Assembly (NCBI GenBank): GCA_027318675.1
Contig: DAHVOT010000015.1
Coordinates: 1-16,437, forward strand
DNA: 16,437 nt
Source: an archaeon
Lineage (GTDB): Archaea > Nanobdellota > Nanobdellia > Pacearchaeales > GW2011-AR1
Reading direction: 5' to 3'
Below are positions 13,412-16,437 of this stretch, piece after piece; the first letter of the stretch is position 1, and each line of letters begins with the position of its first letter. The position numbers were made by a program, and so were the translations under genes. Below the pieces are notes generated by a model. It worked only from the letters and a program-made list of their open reading frames with translations, had not been told where the DNA came from and searched no databases.

Positions 13412-14755
13412 TTATAATTTTATCACCTTTCCATTTGAAGACAAATGGGAATTATCTTGAAATTTATAACCCATTTCACCTGCCAAATCAATTAAAGGCG
13501 CCTCCTGTTTTAAAGAACCATGTGCTGGGACTAAATGTTCTGGTTTTAACATTTCCAGTAAATCTCTTAGATCTTCTCTTCCCCCGTGTCCTGAAACATG
13601 AACATCTGTTTGCAATCTCACACCTTGTCTTCTTAATTTACTATCCATTTTTTCACGTGCATTGATATTTACACTTACAGGTATAATACTTGAAGAGAAT
13701 ATAAGATTATCTCCTGTTCTAAATTTAAAGGGGGTTTCTCCATTGACTATTCTATCTAATATTGAACCTTTTTCTCCCTGATGTCCAGTGCATACAACAA
13801 GATAATTTCCTCTATTTGAATCAACTTTTTTCAAAAAAGAATTTATCTGCCTTCTATACCTTATAATTTCAATTTTATTTCTGAAAGGGCACTGATTTAC
13901 TTTTATTGCTGCTTCAACATACTTATTCAAACTTCTTCCAAGAAAAACTATTCTTCTTCCTGTTTTTTGCCCAAATTCAACTATACTTTTTAATCTTGCA
14001 ATATGTGAAGAGAAAGTGGTTAGAAAGATTGCAGAATTTTTATCATGAATATTTCCAAGGGCATCTTCCAGTAAATTTCTAGCTATTCTCTCACTTGCTG
14101 TTCTTCTATCTGTATCAGAATATAATGCATCTACTACAAGACATTTTACTCCTGATTTTCCTAATTCCTTTAATCTTTTGTAATTTGGAGGAGCTCCAAT
14201 AACTGGATGATTATCAAATTTAAAATCAAGACCATAGAAAAAAACTCCTTCTTTGGAATGCCACGCAACAAAAAGAGATTGTATTGTTGAATGAGTTGTG
14301 TTTATGAATTCAACTTTAAGATTTCCTGAGCTTCCTTTAATCTGATATGTTGAATTTTCATTAACAGTTCTTCTTTTATTTCTAACACTTATCTTTTCAT
14401 CTTTAAGAATACCCTCTAAAACCGCCATTGTAAAAGGGCTTGCAAGTATTTCTGCTCTAGGATATCTGTGCGCAAGATAAGGCAAACCTCCGACGTGGTC
14501 TAAATGAGCATGCCCAATTATAATTGCTCTTACTTTATCTGACCATCCTAATTTATCAAGAACTAAGTCATTTGGTATTGCCTTTGCTGCCCTTAGCATA
14601 TTTTCTGTGTAATTAACTTGTGATTCCTGTTCTTGTAATTCGACTAATGGAGGAAGATAAATCCCTGCATCAAATATAAGAACATCATCTCCAACTTTTA
14701 CAGCAGTCATATTTTTTCCAACTTCTTCATAACCACCAATAGTACAAATTTCCAT
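13412..14755 (-). CDS. rnj: Archaeal ribonuclease J (5'-3' exoribonuclease)
   Basis: A 447-residue beta-CASP metallo-beta-lactamase nuclease lacking KH domains. Metal-binding motifs: HAHLDH (82-87), H155 in TTHST, D177 in GLDFKFD, H390 in VSGHGG, and H412 in PAHGS. The beta-CASP insert runs from about 205 to 365, with TGHQGEKGS (323-331) typical of RNase J. Archaeal members degrade RNA 5' to 3' and usually prefer 5'-monophosphate ends. With fttA at 2313-4196 the organism has both beta-CASP branches for 3'-end formation and 5'-3' decay. The start is supported by a TATA box (14774-14782) about 24 nt upstream. It is followed after 1 nt by the gene for a membrane-anchored protein. Confidence 0.93.
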   Translation of the reverse strand: MEICTIGGYEEVGKNMTAVKVGDDVLIFDAGIYLPPLVELQEQESQVNYTENMLRAAKAIPNDLVLDKLGWSDKVRAIIIGHAHLDHVGGLPYLAHRYPRAEILASPFTMAVLEGILKDEKISVRNKRRTVNENSTYQIKGSSGNLKVEFINTTHSTIQSLFVAWHSKEGVFFYGLDFKFDNHPVIGAPPNYKRLKELGKSGVKCLVVDALYSDTDRRTASERIARNLLEDALGNIHDKNSAIFLTTFSSHIARLKSIVEFGQKTGRRIVFLGRSLNKYVEAAIKVNQCPFRNKIEIIRYRRQINSFLKKVDSNRGNYLVVCTGHQGEKGSILDRIVNGETPFKFRTGDNLIFSSSIIPVSVNINAREKMDSKLRRQGVRLQTDVHVSGHGGREDLRDLLEMLKPEHLVPAHGSLKQEAPLIDLAGEMGYKFQDNSHLSSNGKVIKL

Positions 14756-14773
14756 ATTAACCTATCATTCTCT

Positions 14774-14782
14774 TTTATATAA
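14774..14782 (-). promoter_or_regulatory. TATA promoter of the RNase J operon
   Basis: On the minus strand TTATATAAA, centred about 23-24 nt before the ATG at 14755, slightly closer than the usual 25.5 nt. Confidence 0.45.
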
Positions 14783-14841
14783 TATTAGAAGAATTGCTTT
14801 AAATATGTTTTTAGGAAGAGAGATTATTAAATTAAGAAGTT

Positions 14842-14849
14842 TTTTATAA
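14842..14849 (+). promoter_or_regulatory. TATA promoter of the Pop5 gene
   Basis: TTTTATAA centred 24.5 nt upstream of the ATG at 14870. It overlaps the alternative upstream ATG at 14849, which argues against that longer start. Confidence 0.5.
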
Positions 14850-14869
14850 TGCTGTTTCTATATTATTTA

Positions 14870-15151
14870 ATGAAACCCTTAATTGCATCACATAAAGAAA
14901 ACAAAAGATATCTTGTTGTTAAAGGAGAAGGAAGAAATATTAAAGAAAATATTGAGAAAGCAATATTAGAGTTTTCAGGAACACTTGGAATGAGCAAATG
15001 CGGTTTAAGTTTTATTAAATCAGGTGAAGGAAAAACAATTATTTCTGTAAATAGAGAAGCAGTGGATTTGGTAAGAGCTAGTTTAGCTGTTTTTCATGAA
15101 AAAATGGAAATTTTGAATGTGAGTGGAACTTTGAAGGGATTAAGCAGATAA
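14870..15151 (+). CDS. rnp2: Ribonuclease P protein component 2 (Pop5)
   Basis: Encodes 93 residues from the ATG at 14870. An in-frame ATG at 14849 would overlap the TATA box and add MLFLYYL, which is unlike Pop5, so it was rejected. The protein fits archaeal Pop5: an N-terminal KRYLVVKGEG strand, a helix with NIKENIEKAI, a CGLSFIKSGEGKTIISV beta hairpin, the VDLVRASLAVF helix and the ending VSGTLKGL, which matches the family SGT-x-K end. Pop5 binds the RNase P RNA catalytic domain with Rpp30 and helps mature tRNA 5' ends. At 93 residues it is shorter than many archaeal orthologues. It heads the exosome/proteasome superoperon region, followed by psmA after 99 nt. Rpp30, often next to it, is not in the window. 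Confidence 0.87.
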   Translation: MKPLIASHKENKRYLVVKGEGRNIKENIEKAILEFSGTLGMSKCGLSFIKSGEGKTIISVNREAVDLVRASLAVFHEKMEILNVSGTLKGLSR

Positions 15152-15250
15152 ATTCTTTTGTTCACCGCAAAACTTAAAAACTTCTAAAAATGTTAAATTT
15201 AAACGAGAATAAAGAAAAAATAAATAATTATAAAATTCTCTTGATATACA
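15152..15250 (+). promoter_or_regulatory. Intergenic region with psmA promoter
   Basis: The region begins with a T-rich tract (15152-15162), a possible terminator for the Pop5 transcript. Near its end ATTATAAAA (15227-15235) resembles a TATA box. Its centre is about 20 nt from the ATG at 15251 but about 26 nt from the in-frame ATG at 15257, which hints that the true leaderless start could be the second of these. Confidence 0.4.
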
Positions 15251-15970
15251 ATGGATATGCCTATGGATATGCAACATCAAGCAATGGGTTATGATAGAAC
15301 AGCCACTATGTTTTCTCCAGAAGGACATTTACTTCAGGTTGAATATGCTGAAAAAACAGTAAGACTTGGGAGTTCAAGTGTTGGGATGGTTTGTTCTGAT
15401 GGAGTATTTATATTGGCAGATAAAAGAATTGAAGACAAATTGATTGTTAAAGAATCTGCAAGCAAAATATCTGAAATTGATTCTCATATTATAGCAAGTT
15501 CTGCAGGAATACTTTCTGACGCAAGAATACTTATAGAAAGAGCTCAGCTTTTCTCACAGCAACATAGAGTAACTTATAATTCTCCTATAGAACCTGAATT
15601 AGTTATAAAGGAAATTGCAAATATGAAACAGCAATTCACGCAATATGGAGGGGCAAGACCTTTTGGAGTTTCAATGATGATTGCTGGAATAAATGGGAAA
15701 AAAGGAGAAGTTTTTGTAAGTGATGTAACAGGAAATTATTTTTCATATTATGCGAATGTAATTGGAGAGAATGATGATAAAATAAGAGAAGAGCTAAGAG
15801 AAAAATACAAACAAAATCTTACAATAAAACAAGGAGTTAAACTTGCACTTGAAATATTTGAGAAAGTTCAAGGACCTAAATTCAATATCAAGAAATTTGA
15901 ATTATCTTATATCCCAAAAGAAGAGGCAAAATTAAAGAAGCTAGAAGGGGAAAGTATTAAAGAATTATAG
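15251..15970 (+). CDS. psmA: Proteasome alpha subunit
   Basis: A 239-residue subunit of the outer rings of the 20S proteasome, which gate substrate entry and dock the regulatory ATPase. Recognisable parts: the gate segment GYDRTATMFSPEGHLLQVEYA (about 13-33) with Y14-D15-R16, the docking-pocket lysine K72 in SASKI, QYGGARPFGVS, and absence of the catalytic Thr1. The N-terminus MDMPMDMQHQAM offers five methionines. 15251 is the longest start, but promoter spacing fits 15257 better. The first codons contain a direct repeat of ATGGATATGC (15251-15260 and 15263-15272). The SBDS gene follows after 7 nt, a conserved archaeal neighbourhood that links protein degradation with ribosome maturation and the exosome. 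The C-terminal tail is charged and helical. Confidence 0.94.
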   Translation: MDMPMDMQHQAMGYDRTATMFSPEGHLLQVEYAEKTVRLGSSSVGMVCSDGVFILADKRIEDKLIVKESASKISEIDSHIIASSAGILSDARILIERAQLFSQQHRVTYNSPIEPELVIKEIANMKQQFTQYGGARPFGVSMMIAGINGKKGEVFVSDVTGNYFSYYANVIGENDDKIREELREKYKQNLTIKQGVKLALEIFEKVQGPKFNIKKFELSYIPKEEAKLKKLEGESIKEL

Positions 15971-15977
15971 AAATCAA

Positions 15978-16437
15978 ATGACCAACACAACTGCACGTAT
16001 TAAGAAAACAGGAAAAAACTTTGAAATCCTGGTTGATTTGGACGATGCATTGAAATTTAAAAAAGGTTTAAGTGCATTTATTCAGGCAGAAACTGAATTT
16101 ATTTTCAAGGATATAAAGAAAGGTGAAAAGGCTTCAGAAAGTGAACTCAAAGATGCTTTTGGAACAACAGATGTTAATGAGATAGTTAAAAAAATTGTAA
16201 AGGAAGGAGAAATCCAAACAACTCAAGAATATAGAGATGCTGAACAGGAAAAGAGATTCAAACAAGTTGTAGACTTCTTAACTAAAAATGCATATGATCC
16301 TCAGACAGGGAGACCACATACAGCCGAAAGAATTAAAAATGCTCTTGAACAAGCAAATGTTAATATCAAGAATACATCAATAGAAAACCAAATTAGCGAA
16401 ATTCTTGAAAAGATAAGTTCACTTATCCCAATTAAAA
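15978..16437 (+). CDS. SBDS/Sdo1 ribosome maturation protein, 3' end cut by the window
   Basis: From the ATG at 15978 the frame is open for 153 codons to the window edge. The N-terminal FYSH domain (about 1-90) is clear from ARIKKTGKNFEILVD, the AFIQAETEFIFKDIKKGEKAS segment and FGTTD at about 61-65. Domain II follows with NAYDPQTGRPHTAERIKNALE, nearly the family consensus. SBDS/Sdo1 acts with EF-2-like GTPases to release the anti-association factor aIF6 from new 50S subunits. The gene lies 7 nt after psmA, without a Shine-Dalgarno, and is presumably co-transcribed. In other archaea the exosome genes rrp4, rrp41 and rrp42 come next, beyond this window. Confidence 0.93.
   Translation, partial: MTNTTARIKKTGKNFEILVDLDDALKFKKGLSAFIQAETEFIFKDIKKGEKASESELKDAFGTTDVNEIVKKIVKEGEIQTTQEYRDAEQEKRFKQVVDFLTKNAYDPQTGRPHTAERIKNALEQANVNIKNTSIENQISEILEKISSLIPIK

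Noticed and set aside
13254..13665. Two overlapping plus-strand frames opposite RNase J and the anchored protein
   Set aside because: Leu/Phe-rich antisense products, no promoter, and the opposite strand is strongly supported.
14849..14869. Longer start for Pop5 adding seven residues
   Set aside because: It overlaps the TATA box, and the added residues do not resemble the family N-terminus.
1..16437. CRISPR array, insertion sequence, prophage or integration site
   Set aside because: No spaced direct repeats, transposase, integrase or long terminal repeats seen on either strand.

Overview
The window looks like a compact, AT-rich archaeal chromosome, most likely from a DPANN-type lineage such as Pacearchaeota or Woesearchaeota. 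The archaeal markers are unambiguous: an archaeal CPSF-type KH/beta-CASP nuclease (FttA/aCPSF1), proteasome alpha and beta subunits, zinc-hook Rad50 with Mre11, archaeal RNase J, the RNase P protein Pop5, an SBDS orthologue and an archaeal presenilin-like protease. The DPANN placement is an inference from low GC, very short intergenic gaps, small proteins and the gene set. It is not proven by any single marker.

Layout: 1-2233 holds a cut-off minus-strand gene, a small unknown protein, a presenilin-type membrane protease, a GNAT acetyltransferase and a 73-residue unknown. 2313-4881 is the minus-strand pair psmB-fttA. 4981-8210 is the minus-strand pair mre11-rad50. 8320-11079 is a plus-strand operon for a two-subunit 2-oxoacid:ferredoxin oxidoreductase, with a gene for a four-helix membrane protein inserted between the catalytic subunit genes. 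11127-12077 encodes a protein with the full architecture of a bacterial-type peptidoglycan lytic transglycosylase (MltB/Slt35, GH103), which is the most unexpected gene here. 12078-14755 (minus) carries an aRF1/HemK2-like glutamine methyltransferase, a C-terminally membrane-anchored unknown and RNase J. 14870 to the right edge is the start of the archaeal exosome/proteasome superoperon (Pop5, psmA, SBDS).

Functionally the window is dominated by macromolecule turnover. It encodes both proteasome subunits, an intramembrane protease, two different beta-CASP RNases (3'-end/termination and 5'-3' decay), an RNase P subunit, a ribosome-maturation factor and the Mre11-Rad50 break-repair pair. Energy metabolism appears only as the oxidoreductase operon. 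No rRNA, tRNA, CRISPR array, insertion sequence or origin was seen, and no stretch above 300 bases lacks a gene.

Promoters can be read directly. For several genes an 8-bp TATA element (TTTATAAA or a close variant) is centred 25-26 nt before the first base of the start codon, as expected for leaderless mRNAs. This spacing was used to choose start codons. Genes inside operons start within 0-20 nt of the preceding stop or overlap it, and only a few show a Shine-Dalgarno-like GAGGT.
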